A DNA stretch of 51,495 nt from Candidatus Scalindua rubra (GTDB lineage: Bacteria > Planctomycetota > Brocadiia > Brocadiales > Scalinduaceae), in the NCBI GenBank assembly GCA_001723765.1, contig MAYW01000007.1, forward strand, positions 1 to 51,495. The letters run 5' to 3'. How positions within the stretch are numbered: the first letter of the stretch is position 1; each line of letters starts with the position of its first letter. Made by a program: the position numbers and the translations under genes. The notes under the pieces are model-generated. The model was given only the letters and a program-made list of their open reading frames with translations. It ran no database searches and was not told the DNA's origin. Shown piece by piece: positions 7,495-16,472 of this stretch.

Positions 7495-8685
7495 CTACTG
7501 CAATCTTTCTACGCCTAGAAGTTCGGCCATTTTTAAGAAAGTTCTACCAAGAAATGAGCGCTTCATTACTATTGCCTTGTAATTACACACCTCATCACAA
7601 CAAAAGCAACCAATACATTTATCCTCATCAACTAATACCTTGCCATTTGGCGCTGACATCGCTCCAGAAGGACAATTTCTGATACATTCATAACATCTTG
7701 TACAATTTGGCTCATAAACAGAAGAGACAGAGGTACAGCTATTATCAAACATTTTTGCAAGCAGGAAATCTGGAATGTATTTTGATGCAAAATCTTGTGC
7801 AGAGCTGGAAGGTTTTTTAAAATCAGCGACAGTGATCTTGTTAATTTCCTCACCTACTATATTAATATTGTTTATATCTGCAGTACCCAACTCTCTTTCA
7901 TAAGCGTACTTGATTATGGGTACTTTTATAGGGTCAAAACCAATAATTGTACTAGCCACAGCATCTAATGCAACACCATCATTACTAGCAATAATTAACC
8001 CTACCTTTCTTGGGTCTCCAGCATTAGGGCCGTTACCTTCCATTCCAATAATAGCATCCATTATGGTGATATGTGGTTGTACCGCCTCGTATACATCGAC
8101 TAATGCCTGCGCCATTAATCTGGCCTTTGGCGCTTGCAGGTGTACATTTTTTTTCCCATTTGCCGGGATGGAGCCGAACATATTTTTTATTGCTCCTGTG
8201 TATCTTGTCAATCCGTGTGTTTTTAGTTTTGGAACAGACACTACGACATCTGTTGATTTAACAGTCTTTGCGATCTTAAAGTATTTTAAGATCGCACCAT
8301 TGTTATTAATTATGTCTATGGTTTCATCTTTGTCAAAGTTTACGATTATGGCTCCAGTGTCTTTTGCTATCTTGTCTATTTGTGTAACTCTAAAGGCCTT
8401 ATCTGTTGAACCGGTTCTGAGGCTTCCGCAAGAATCTCCAATATAGACCTCGCACTCATAATCATTCTGAAATATGTCAACAAGCGCCCTAATAACTGTA
8501 GGATGTGTATTAACGGCCATTTCTGGTCCTAATGAAGCTGAAAGAAGATTTAGTTTCAACAGTACCTTCATTCCAGGTTTTACAAGGGTTTCAATATTAC
8601 CTATCAGGCTTAAGCATCTTTTCGTAGCAATATTGACTTTTTCTAATTCATAATTGTCACAACATGAGATTGCAACTGTTGACAT
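7495..8685 (-). CDS. DUF362 protein with C-terminal 2x[4Fe-4S] ferredoxin domain
   Basis: 396 residues. The N-terminal 300 residues are a DUF362 domain ('VLLKLNLLSASLGPEMAVNT', 'VVSVPKLKTHGLTRYTGAIKNMFG', 'AIIGMEGNGPNAGDPRKVGL'), a family of uncharacterised, often iron-sulfur-linked proteins. The C-terminus carries two 4Fe-4S binding motifs, CTRCYECIRNCP and CIGCFCCDEVCN. It is probably a cytoplasmic redox protein; the substrate is not known. It lies between two radical SAM genes on the same strand, separated from them by repeat DNA. DUF362-ferredoxin proteins are common in anaerobes. Confidence 0.88.
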   Translation of the reverse strand: MSTVAISCCDNYELEKVNIATKRCLSLIGNIETLVKPGMKVLLKLNLLSASLGPEMAVNTHPTVIRALVDIFQNDYECEVYIGDSCGSLRTGSTDKAFRVTQIDKIAKDTGAIIVNFDKDETIDIINNNGAILKYFKIAKTVKSTDVVVSVPKLKTHGLTRYTGAIKNMFGSIPANGKKNVHLQAPKARLMAQALVDVYEAVQPHITIMDAIIGMEGNGPNAGDPRKVGLIIASNDGVALDAVASTIIGFDPIKVPIIKYAYERELGTADINNINIVGEEINKITVADFKKPSSSAQDFASKYIPDFLLAKMFDNSCTSVSSVYEPNCTRCYECIRNCPSGAMSAPNGKVLVDEDKCIGCFCCDEVCNYKAIVMKRSFLGRTFLKMAELLGVERLQ

Positions 8686-8735
8686 TTTTTGTACTTAGAA
8701 AAAATTAGTATTAAATCTACATGCTCCTTCGGGTC

Positions 8736-8890
8736 ACCACCAAGTGGTACCACGAAGGATGAAAATTCTAGATTCCCTGTTTGCTTGCCATGGGCAATGC
8801 CACGGGAATGACATGGTGTACAAAAAATTGTCATTCCGACTTGCCCTGAACCGTTATGGTACAGAGCTAGATCGGGAATCTATTTTCGGA
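8736..8890. repeat. Repeat family A (MITE-like), full copy
   Basis: Two facing hairpin halves: 'tctagattccctgtttgcttg...gccacgggaatgaca' and 'tgtcattccgac...tcgggaatctattttcgg', which are partly complementary to each other. Other copies lie near 3172, 10934, 11091, 16302 and (half) 36509. Its right end touches the stop codon region of the radical SAM gene that follows. Confidence 0.75.
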
Positions 8891-10354
8891 TTAAAGGAAA
8901 ATGTTCATTTCTTCAGCCTTTTTCATATCTTTTTCATAAAGCTCTCTCTCGGTTAGTTTTCCATTAAAGAATTTATTTTTCAGTTTGAAATAAGGTCTTC
9001 TAAAATAGATTCGATAATAGTATGCTGCTGGATAATTTTTTATAAATGCCTTGGTGGTACATATGTAAACTGCGTATTTTTTATTATATTTCCATCTAAG
9101 GAATTGTAATTCATCTGCAGAGAGATAATTTGTTCTAATATTAGACCAAAAACAATTGTATCTGCTGAAATTGTCTTTATTTGTTACGAGATCACTTTTA
9201 ATCATTTCTTCCCTCAATGGGGTTTTTGGGTATGGTGTAAGTATTTGATCGGCAAAGAAATCTATATCTAATTTTACAAAAAATTCATAATTTTGTGCAA
9301 TGTTTTCTTCCTTGTCGTTTGGATGTCCTATAATCATGCCGCCAACTATCATTATTTCCTGCTCATGTAATCTCTTTACCGCAATCTTTGTTTTTTCAAT
9401 TATATTCCCTTTTCTTAGATTTTTTAAATTTTCCTTTGATACGTTTTCGATACCTAGAAAAACTATCCTGAAACCTGCTCTTGCCATCTTTTCTGCCAGA
9501 GTGTTTGATGAGGCGATGCCCGTGCTACTGGCTTGAATTATATATTTTATATCATTGTGTCCGGAGTCCACCATGGCGTCACACAAGTCTTCGAATCTCT
9601 TTACATTCAGAGAAAAATTGTCATCAGTAAATATAATGAAATCAGCGCCATGTTTTTTTGCATCATCAATGTCTTTGAGCACTCTATCGATGTTATACAT
9701 ACGGAAGTTTTTACCATACATCTTGTCTATGCTACAGAAGTTACATGGCATTGTACATCCCCTTGAAGATTCTACAATGTCTAGTTTAAATCCATAATAA
9801 TGATATCCTTTAAATATCCTTTTGGATCTATCTGGTAAATTAATTTTGTTTAGATCCTCAAGTGGTCTTGGAGGATTATGTATAAATTTACCATTTACTT
9901 TAAAAGATATACCGGGAATGTTATTTATATCACGTTTGCCTTCATAAGCTTCCAAGAGTTCATTGAAACTTAAGTCTCCTTCACCTCTTACGAGGAAATC
10001 AAATGGTTCAGAATATCCGTTATTAGAAATTTCATCATACATCAATGTTACATGATACCCGCCAAGGACAGTTTTTATGTCTTTATTTATTTTTTTAATG
10101 AGTTGTGCAATTTTCCACGATGTGTCAAATTGGAAAGTCATTGCACTGAGACCTACTATTTCCGGTTTGTATTTTTTTAATAGCTTTAAAATTGTTCCTT
10201 TAACGTTTTGCCTTTTCAATACCAAATCTGCAACGTAAACATTGTGGTTTTTTATGTTTCCTGAAATTGAAGCAATACTGATATTTGGAGCCTTCCATCT
10301 TTTTCCGCTGAAGTGTGGCGCAGTGTCTGGCATGGACAATAGTAGTACGTTCAC
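8891..10354 (-). CDS. B12-binding domain radical SAM protein
   Basis: 487 residues with the class B (BchE/HpnP-like) plan: N-terminal cobalamin-binding Rossmann fold (about 1-135; 'KPEIVGLSAMTFQFDTSWKIA', 'TVLGGYHVTLMYDEI', 'DFLVRGEGD'), then a radical SAM TIM barrel whose cluster motif is C200-x3-C204-x2-C207 (SSRGCTMPCNFCS), followed by 'FTDDNFSLNVKRFEDLCDAM'. Such enzymes methylate or rearrange lipids, tetrapyrroles and natural products; the substrate here is unknown. Its ATG overlaps the stop of the nitroreductase gene by 4 bp (10351-10354), so the two are translationally coupled. If the host is an anammox-like organism, unusual lipid chemistry is one speculative possibility. Confidence 0.88.
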   Translation of the reverse strand: MNVLLLSMPDTAPHFSGKRWKAPNISIASISGNIKNHNVYVADLVLKRQNVKGTILKLLKKYKPEIVGLSAMTFQFDTSWKIAQLIKKINKDIKTVLGGYHVTLMYDEISNNGYSEPFDFLVRGEGDLSFNELLEAYEGKRDINNIPGISFKVNGKFIHNPPRPLEDLNKINLPDRSKRIFKGYHYYGFKLDIVESSRGCTMPCNFCSIDKMYGKNFRMYNIDRVLKDIDDAKKHGADFIIFTDDNFSLNVKRFEDLCDAMVDSGHNDIKYIIQASSTGIASSNTLAEKMARAGFRIVFLGIENVSKENLKNLRKGNIIEKTKIAVKRLHEQEIMIVGGMIIGHPNDKEENIAQNYEFFVKLDIDFFADQILTPYPKTPLREEMIKSDLVTNKDNFSRYNCFWSNIRTNYLSADELQFLRWKYNKKYAVYICTTKAFIKNYPAAYYYRIYFRRPYFKLKNKFFNGKLTERELYEKDMKKAEEMNIFL

Positions 10355-10857
10355 TTGATTTCTCTGATTATTTCTTCGAGTGGTTTTCGATAAGTTGGTT
10401 CAGGAATGACCTCTGGATAACCCAAGGGTGTTAAGACCAAAGGTTCTATATTGTTTGGTATGTTTAGCACTTCCTTTATTACTTTTGGTTTGAAGGCTGC
10501 TATCCAACATGTGCCGAGTCCTTCTGCAGTGGCAGCAAGAATTAAATGGTCCATCGCTATTGTTACATCAACATCAACATATGTTTTCCCATCACCTCTT
10601 TTCCAAGCCTTATCAGGCAATCCACATGCACATATAATTATGGGGCGCTGTAAAAAACCATTTCGGAGATAGGCATCCTTCAGTTTTTGTTTAATATTGT
10701 TATCCTTGACTACAATAAAAGATATTGGTTGTCTATTTGCAGCGGATGGCGCAAGCCTTGCAGCATCTAAGATTCGGCGCAGTTTGTCGTCTTCAACTGG
10801 CGTTGGCTTGTATGCTCTTATGCTTCTTCTTTTGTTTAATACTTCATAAAGTTCCAT
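10351..10857 (-). CDS. Nitroreductase family protein
   Basis: 168 residues with the FMN-binding nitroreductase signature at the N-terminus ('RRSIRAYKPTPVEDDKLRRIL', 'ARLAPSAANRQPISFIVV') and the C-terminal 'ATAEGLGTCWIAAF' and 'PLGYPEV'. These proteins form dimers and reduce nitro compounds, quinones or flavins with NAD(P)H. First gene of a coupled pair with the B12 radical SAM enzyme (4-bp overlap), which suggests it supplies electrons or processes the same substrate; that is inference. Confidence 0.88.
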   Translation of the reverse strand: MELYEVLNKRRSIRAYKPTPVEDDKLRRILDAARLAPSAANRQPISFIVVKDNNIKQKLKDAYLRNGFLQRPIIICACGLPDKAWKRGDGKTYVDVDVTIAMDHLILAATAEGLGTCWIAAFKPKVIKEVLNIPNNIEPLVLTPLGYPEVIPEPTYRKPLEEIIREIK

Positions 10858-10933
10858 ACTAAAAACCCCCTTGTTTTTATATCAAATATTGAATAAAGAA
10901 TGATTAATTATGAAAATATATTTTCTGTTCAAA

Positions 10934-11280
10934 CTTCTAGATTTCTCGCGGGAATAACAAACGATGTCTAACGAATGTCATTCAGACCCGCCCTGAACCG
11001 TCACAGTAGGATTAGGATATGGTACATATGCCCCACGTGGTGTCCCATAATGGTTCAGGGCAAGATCGGGAATCTATTTTCAGATCAAACCTTTATGCCA
11101 CTAAGTGGCACCACGAAATATGAAAATTCTAGATTCCCTGTCTGCTTCCCAAGTAGGTATTCCTCGGGAATGACAGACAAGTTGATTTTTGGAAATAACA
11201 TAGAGCGTTTCATGTTGTCATTCCCAACTCCCCCGCCTGCTGTCGGGCAGGGATCGGGAATCTATTTTTGTGTTAAAGGT
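10934..11280. repeat. Two tandem copies of repeat family A
   Basis: A degenerate copy (10934-11085) is followed directly by a clearer one (11091-11280), including 'cactaagtggcaccacga', 'gaaaattctagattccctg', 'cgggaatgacag' and 'gtcattcccaact...tcgggaatctattttt'. The first has a second hairpin with arms 'gccctgaaccgt' and 'atggttcagggc' inserted in its loop. Likely MITE-derived; no coding. Confidence 0.7.
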
Positions 11281-11929
11281 TTAAAATTCCTTTATACACC
11301 AATGTTTTTTTTTTGCATATAAGCGAAGCATTGGACTGGCATTTACGGCAATTGGAAAGCCCGTAAGACGCATGAATTTAACGTCAATATATTGATTAGC
11401 ATAAGCATATGAGTTATTTAGGTCTATATTATATTCTTTTGCCAATTTCTTAACAATATCGGCTTTACCTTTATTGTATGCATAGGTTCCCTTAATCTCG
11501 CCGGTAAAAACCCCATTTTCACTTTCTAGGTAAGTGCCAATACCCAGATCCGCTTTGCAATAATCTTTAAAACACTCAACAAAGGGATTAAGAGTGCCTG
11601 ACAAAAAAACAATCATATAACATTTGTCTTTTAAACTATTAATCTCTCTTAATGCTTTAGTTGAAATTAGTGGAGATAATTTTTCATTAAAGAAATCTTT
11701 TGCAGCTTTAACAATAACGTCTACTTTTTTTCCTTTAAGGTAATGTTTATTTTTTCTTACTTGTAAGTTGTTTAAGTTTAATAACCTATATAATGAGACT
11801 TTAACAAGTCGCAAAATGTCTTTTGTGGTGACAATTTTTTTTAGATATCAAGTATTTGAAAAATTGTCGTTCAGAAGAGACGTTTCTAATCAGCGTTCCG
11901 TCTATGTCAAAAATAGCAACCCTTCTCAT
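11281..11929 (-). pseudogene. HAD-IB family phosphatase, frameshifted
   Basis: Starts at 11929 with 'MRRVAIFDIDGTLIRN', the HAD motif I (DxDGT). The frame breaks after 'FFKYLIS' at a run of eight A (plus-strand T 11835-11842). One base fewer gives 'KKIVTTKDILRLVKVSLYRLL' and continues to 'MIVFLSGTLNPFVECF' (motif II Ser) and 'YAYANQYIDVKFMRLTGFPIAVN' (motif III/IV region; the usual acidic 'GDS..D' is replaced by 'ANQYIDVKF'). Joined, it would be a ~215-residue SerB-like hydrolase of the HAD-IB subfamily. The break in a homopolymer suggests sequence error or slippage. Substrate unknown. Confidence 0.7.
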
Positions 11930-11954
11930 CTGACGATTTCCATTATACTCTTTG

Positions 11955-12175
11955 TTAAGCTGACCGCCTTCGGCGCTCAGCTTAACGGGGCGTGCAATCT
12001 TCATTGCGTCTTGGCGTCGCGCCGAAGGCGCTCCGCCTAACAACGCAATGAAGCCGCCCCCGACCGGCTATCGCCAGATCGCTTCGCTCCGCTCGGTCGT
12101 TGGCACGGAAATTTGCTTACGCAAATTCCGCCCCCAACCGACTGCGGCTTATTGCACGCCCCGTTAAAAGGATAA
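11955..12175. repeat. GC-rich attC-like hairpin cluster
   Basis: GC-rich island in AT-rich DNA. A small hairpin (TTAAGCTGA/TCAGCTTAA, 11955-11985) is followed by a large imperfect palindrome at about 12035-12175. Its 5' arm reads GCCTAAC-AACGCAATGAAGCCGC and its 3' arm GCGGCTTATTGCACGCCCC-GTTAAAA, pairing with one unpaired G in the 5' arm. The GCCTAAC box, the inverted arms and the extrahelical base resemble integron attC sites; the 3' box GTTAAAA departs from GTTRRRY. Inner hairpins include CGGAAATTTGC/GCAAATTCCG. No integrase is present. Confidence 0.5.
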
Positions 12176-12225
12176 ATCCCCCTTAGTCCCCCTTTGATAA
12201 AGGGGGAATTAGGGGGATTGTCTCT
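12176..12225. repeat. CCCCCTTT/AAAGGGGG palindromic repeat
   Basis: The 'aatcccccttagtccccctttgat' and 'aaagggggaattagggggatt' halves form a hairpin found in many bacterial genomes; similar blocks lie near 29982, 30133, 36650 and 37330. Confidence 0.7.
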
Positions 12226-12300
12226 TACGTTCTCTTTTGTATCGGCTTGTTGGTGTGGGCGTTTCATTTTACCATTGGATTTTATCAAATCTTAATTTCT

Positions 12301-12329
12301 TTGACAAGAAAATTGTATGTTGATAAAAT
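12301..12329 (+). promoter_or_regulatory. Predicted promoter of ispH-ubiA
   Basis: TTGACA at 12301-12306 and TAAAAT at 12324-12329 with a 17-bp spacer, giving a predicted start about 12336 and a ~37-nt leader before the ATG at 12373. Confidence 0.6.
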
Positions 12330-12372
12330 CGCTTAAGGAATATTTTAAATTAAGTGTAAAAATTGATAAAGA

Positions 12373-14117
12373 ATGCGGGTTATAATAGCAAAAACAGCAG
12401 GCTTTTGTATGGGTGTGAGAAAGGCCATGGATAATGTCTTAGATGCTGCTAATAAGAGGGAAAGGGATGATGGTGTTGTCTATACAGAAGGGCCTTTGAT
12501 ACATAACCCTCAAGTACTTGAGAGGTTGGAGAAGAAGGGGATAAGCGCTCTTAAGGAGAGCACTGACCTGACCAAAAGTACGGTAGTTATAAGGGCTCAT
12601 GGTATTACACCAAAGAGAAGACGAGAGCTTGAAGAATCAGGTGCGGAGATCTGTGATGCAACTTGTCCTCGCGTAAAGCGGGTGCAATCAGTTATTGAGA
12701 AGCATGCGAAGGACGGATATTCTACTATTATAGTAGGTGATGACGGACATGCCGAAGTGATAGGATTACTTGGATATACGGAAGGTAAAGGCTATGTAAT
12801 CTCTTCGTCAGAGGATGTGTCTAGTTTGCCAGACATGGATAAGGTTTGTATCGTTGCTCAGACTACACAGGACATGCATACTTATGCGTTAACAGTAGAG
12901 AAACTAAAGCATAGATATAAGGACCATAAGGAATTTGAGACGATATGTAGTTCTACGTCGAAACGACAAGAGGAAGTAATTAATCTTAGTGAGGCTGTAG
13001 ATGCGATGATTGTTGTTGGTGGTAGAGGTAGTGCAAATACAAATAGGTTGGCTCATATTTCTGCAAATAGAGGCACACCCACATTCTTAGTAGAGACAGA
13101 AAAAGAATTGGATTTAAAGAAGCTTATAGATTTTAGCGTGATTGGTGTAACAGCAGGAGCTTCAACACCTAACTGGTTAATTCAGAGTGTTGTTGATAAA
13201 GTCCAGGCTTTTCAAGCTAAAAAGGTTGGAAAAGTACGAATCTTTACTGAAAAGGCAATTACAGTTTTGATAGGCAGTTTTATGTATATCGGGATCGGTG
13301 CGGCAAGTTTTAGTTACTCAAGTTCTGTTTTACTTGGTATCGATCCTAGGATTAAATTCTGTGCAATCGCAACATTGTTTTTATTTTCAATGTATGTTTT
13401 AAATCATTTTGCAAATAAAGAGGCTGCAGCTTTGAATGAACCATCCAGGGCGAAATTATATGAAAAACATCAAGGTGTTTTTGTAGTTCTTGGTATTGTT
13501 GCAGCGGTCATTTCGTTCGTTTTGGCATTTACGGTTAGCCTAGAAGTTTTTTTCTGTGTTTTTTTGCTATTTTATTTGGAATTGCATATAGGGTTTCTAT
13601 TATCCCAAAGAGATTTTCCCGTTTTGTTCGATATCATAGTTTGGCACAGATTCCAGGCTCGAAAGAGATATTTATAAGTATAGCCTGGGCTGTAAGTACG
13701 GGTTTAATTCCTTTCTTGGGGTCGCCAATGTCCTTTTTGTCATCACTCCCTATAGTATTGGCATTTACTTTTAGTATGGTTTTCATAAGGACTGTATTAA
13801 TTGACGTAAAAGACGTTCAGGGTGATAGAATAATTGGCAAGGAAACAATACCGATAGCAATAGGAAAAGGAAACACGAAGATAATTCTAGTTGTAATTTC
13901 AATATTATTGACAGTATTGTTAATTGTCAGCCCAATGATTGGTTGGACTTCAGGATTTTCTTATTATCTTCTTCCATGTGTTGTGTATGCGTGTGGATAT
14001 TTATATTTCTATCACAAACGTCTTATACCTAGTGGATTAGCCTGTGAAGGTATTACTGATTTTAATTTTATCCTTGCAGGTGTAATGGTAGTAATATGGC
14101 GGCTTTTTGGGACTTAA
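12373..14117 (+). CDS. ispH: IspH-UbiA fusion, interrupted by a -1 frameshift
   Basis: Residues 1-285 are 4-hydroxy-3-methylbut-2-enyl diphosphate reductase, with cluster cysteines C12, C98 and C192 and conserved His43, His76 and His126; it makes IPP/DMAPP in the MEP pathway. From about residue 290 a UbiA prenyltransferase domain follows. The first frame ends at 13677, but the UbiA sequence continues in the -1 frame through 'FGIAYRVSIIPKRF', 'PGSKEIFISIAWA' and the Asp-rich 'DVKDVQGDRIIGKET' to 14117. The switch falls at T7 (13559-13565), where T-TTT-TTG forms a -1 slippery heptamer. The first UbiA Asp motif is degenerate ('NHFANKEAAALNEPSR'). The fusion would join isoprenoid precursor synthesis to prenyl transfer. 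Homopolymer error is the simplest explanation for the break. Confidence 0.85.
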
Positions 14118-14121
14118 TATT

Positions 14122-14150
14122 TCCTAATCTGGACAAGCCAGAACCAAACA
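14122..14150. repeat. Half copy of repeat family B
   Basis: 'CTAATCTGGACAAGCCAGAACC' just after the ubiA stop matches the left arm of the family-B element at 4854, without the right arm. Confidence 0.55.
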
Positions 14151-14180
14151 AGTTTTTTAATATTAAATTGAATATCTTAT

Positions 14181-14873
14181 ATGAAATCAGAAAAACAATC
14201 ATACTCAAGTAGTTTTAAAAAGAGCATTCGAAGGAGATTGCTTACAGGTCTTCTTGTTGTTTTTCCAATCTTTATTACATTTTTTATAATAAAATTTTTG
14301 TTTGGTTTAATAGGTGGAATTCTCTCTCCTGTAGTAAAGAAAACCTTCATTTTTCTGGGATTTTCTCTTCCAAATAGCACAATAGATGAGTTTATTATCA
14401 CGTCAATTGCGTTTATACTTACATTTGTAGCACTTTATTTCATAGGTGTTTTTGCAACCAATTTCTTTGGAAAACTAATGTTGGGCTATTTTGAAGTGAT
14501 CCTGCATAAAACTCCTGTTATAAAGGATGTTTATACATCATCGAAAAAATTGATTGAAATTGTGAGCCTTCCAAGTAGAAAGGCTTTTAAACGTGTGGTT
14601 ATAGTTGAGTATCCAAGGGTTGGGATGAAAGTATTTGCTTTTGTCACAGGAAGTATAAAATCAAAAGATGGAACATATCTTACAAGTATCTTTATCCCAA
14701 CAACACCGAATCCCACTTCTGGTTTTTTACTTTACCTTCCAGAAGGTGACATCGTAGAAACTGATATGAGTATTGAAGAAGGAATGAAGTTGATTGTTTC
14801 TGGTGGGATATTGGTACCAGAACAAATTGAATTTTACAAGGAAGAATTAGTAAGTAAAACACTGGAAAAGTAG
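14181..14873 (+). CDS. DUF502 family membrane protein
   Basis: 230 residues with the DUF502 pattern: two N-terminal membrane helices ('LLTGLLVVFPIFITFFIIKFL' and 'FIITSIAFILTFVALYFIGVF') and a conserved cytosolic domain with 'TPVIKDVYTSSKKLIEIV', 'VVIVEYPRVGMKVFAFVTG' and 'FIPTTPNPTSGFLLYLPE'. The molecular role of the family is not established. It is followed within about 25 bp by the DUF2088 gene, so the two probably share a transcript. Confidence 0.88.
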   Translation: MKSEKQSYSSSFKKSIRRRLLTGLLVVFPIFITFFIIKFLFGLIGGILSPVVKKTFIFLGFSLPNSTIDEFIITSIAFILTFVALYFIGVFATNFFGKLMLGYFEVILHKTPVIKDVYTSSKKLIEIVSLPSRKAFKRVVIVEYPRVGMKVFAFVTGSIKSKDGTYLTSIFIPTTPNPTSGFLLYLPEGDIVETDMSIEEGMKLIVSGGILVPEQIEFYKEELVSKTLEK

Positions 14874-14896
14874 AAAAGCTAAAGGGGGGGGAAAGT

Positions 14897-16195
14897 TTGG
14901 TTAATTATCCTGGGTTGATTCAAATTAAACAGAAATTTTCATCACAAGCGGTAGATAATGTAATTGAAAAAGTCAAATCAGAAATAGCTAATCTAAAACT
15001 GGGAAAAAGGATTAAACCTGGTGATAAAATAGCAATTACTGCGGGTAGTCGTGGTATTTCAGATATAGATATAATTATAAAGGTAGTTATTGATGAATTA
15101 ATCAAGTTGCAAGGGCAGCCATTTATAATACCAGCTATGGGTAGTCATGGAGGAGCTACGCCTAAAGGCCAACTTAATGTATTAGCAGGGTATGGTATTA
15201 CGGAAGAAAATATGGGTGCGCCGATAAAAGCTACTATGGAGGTGATTAAGATTGGAGAAAATAAAGATGGTATTCCTGTTTATGTTGATAAAAATGCAGT
15301 TACTGCTGATCATGTTGTAGTGATTAATCGAGTTAAACCACATACTCGTTTTATAGGCCAGATAGAAAGTGGATTAATAAAGATGTTACTGGTTGGACTT
15401 GGTAAGGACGTTGGGGCTAAGATATATCATCAAGCTATTATGAAGTATACTTTTGACCAGATGATTGAATCTGTTTTACCAATAGTTTTATCAAAGTTAT
15501 CTGTATTGTTTGGATTGGCAATAATTGAAAATACCTATGGCAATGTTGCGATTATTAAGGGAATGATAAGTGAAAATTTTATTAAAGAAGAACCTGAGCT
15601 TAAAAGAGAATCTTTTAAGCTGATGGCGAAGCTACCATTTAGGAATATAGATTTATTAATTATTGACGAGATGGGTAAAGACATAAGCGGTACAGGTATG
15701 GATACAAATATTATTGGGCATAAAGTTGATTCTACATTACAAACACAAGATATGGTTAAAACTCAAAATTCAAGGAAGGTTTTGAATGGAATATCCAGGA
15801 TATTTGTGCGTGATTTGACTCCTAAATCTCATGGTAATGCATGTGGTATAGGATTGGCGGATTTTACTACAAGAAGGTTAGTGAATAAAATAAATTTTCA
15901 GGAAACGTATATAAATTGCATTGCTGGTCTTCGACCTGAGGGAGCAAAGATTCCTATGACTTTTGATTGCGATAAGGATGCTATAAATACTGCGATATCA
16001 TTATGTGGAATGGATGATACTGAGAACATAAAAATAGTCTGGATAAAAAATACACTTGAGCTAGAAAAGATTATTGTATCTGAGGCGTATAAGGGTGATT
16101 TAAAAGGACGTGACGATTTAGAGCAAATATCTTCTGCTAAAGAAATTGTCTTTGATTCTTCAGGTAAATTTCCACTTTTTGATATGTGGGGTTAA
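14897..16195 (+). CDS. LarA-like (DUF2088) protein
   Basis: 432 residues from a TTG start preceded by a strong purine run (AAAGGGGGGGGAAAG). The N-terminal half matches the DUF2088/lactate-racemase N domain: 'GDKIAITAGSRGI', 'FIIPAMGSHGGATPKGQ', 'HVVVINRVKPHTRFIGQIESGLIKMLLVGLGK'. LarA is a nickel-pincer lactate racemase, but many DUF2088 proteins are not racemases and their reaction is unknown. No larB, larC or larE accessory genes are nearby, so a nickel-pincer role is unsupported here. Cytoplasmic; no signal peptide. Confidence 0.82.
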   Translation: MVNYPGLIQIKQKFSSQAVDNVIEKVKSEIANLKLGKRIKPGDKIAITAGSRGISDIDIIIKVVIDELIKLQGQPFIIPAMGSHGGATPKGQLNVLAGYGITEENMGAPIKATMEVIKIGENKDGIPVYVDKNAVTADHVVVINRVKPHTRFIGQIESGLIKMLLVGLGKDVGAKIYHQAIMKYTFDQMIESVLPIVLSKLSVLFGLAIIENTYGNVAIIKGMISENFIKEEPELKRESFKLMAKLPFRNIDLLIIDEMGKDISGTGMDTNIIGHKVDSTLQTQDMVKTQNSRKVLNGISRIFVRDLTPKSHGNACGIGLADFTTRRLVNKINFQETYINCIAGLRPEGAKIPMTFDCDKDAINTAISLCGMDDTENIKIVWIKNTLELEKIIVSEAYKGDLKGRDDLEQISSAKEIVFDSSGKFPLFDMWG

Positions 16196-16244
16196 TTTAC
16201 TGTATCGAGATTTCAATGTTTTACTCTAAACCATGTTTTCAAAG

Positions 16245-16447
16245 GTAGGGTGGGCATTGCCCACCCTACATCAATTAATCAATTTGCGTAGCAAACCTTA
16301 TGGCACTAATGTGGCACCACGAAGGATGAAAAATTTAGATTCCCTGTTTCCTTGCCATGAGGGCTAAAACCACGGGAATGACATAAAGAGTAACAAAGTG
16401 TCATTCCCGACCCCGATCTGGAATCTATTTTCGGATTAAAATGGCAT
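16245..16447. repeat. GGGCATTGCCC palindrome and repeat A copy
   Basis: A near-perfect 25-bp palindrome (GTAGGGTGGGCA...TGCCCACCCTAC, 16245-16269) is followed by a copy of repeat family A (about 16302-16447) with both hairpin halves and the 'cactaatgtggcaccacgaa' lead. Non-coding. Confidence 0.75.
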
Positions 16448-16472
16448 AAATTAGCGAAAAGAGTGAAATAAT

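Noticed and set aside
7910-8446. Long plus-strand frame of 178 codons
   Set aside because: Shadow of the well-supported DUF362 gene on the other strand.
11768-12040. Plus-strand 90-codon frame ending in the attC-like GCCTAAC box
   Set aside because: It is the antisense of the HAD gene and the palindrome; no protein family recognised.
14897-16195. Functional lactate racemase LarA
   Set aside because: Only the DUF2088 family is supported; no larB, larC or larE genes nearby.
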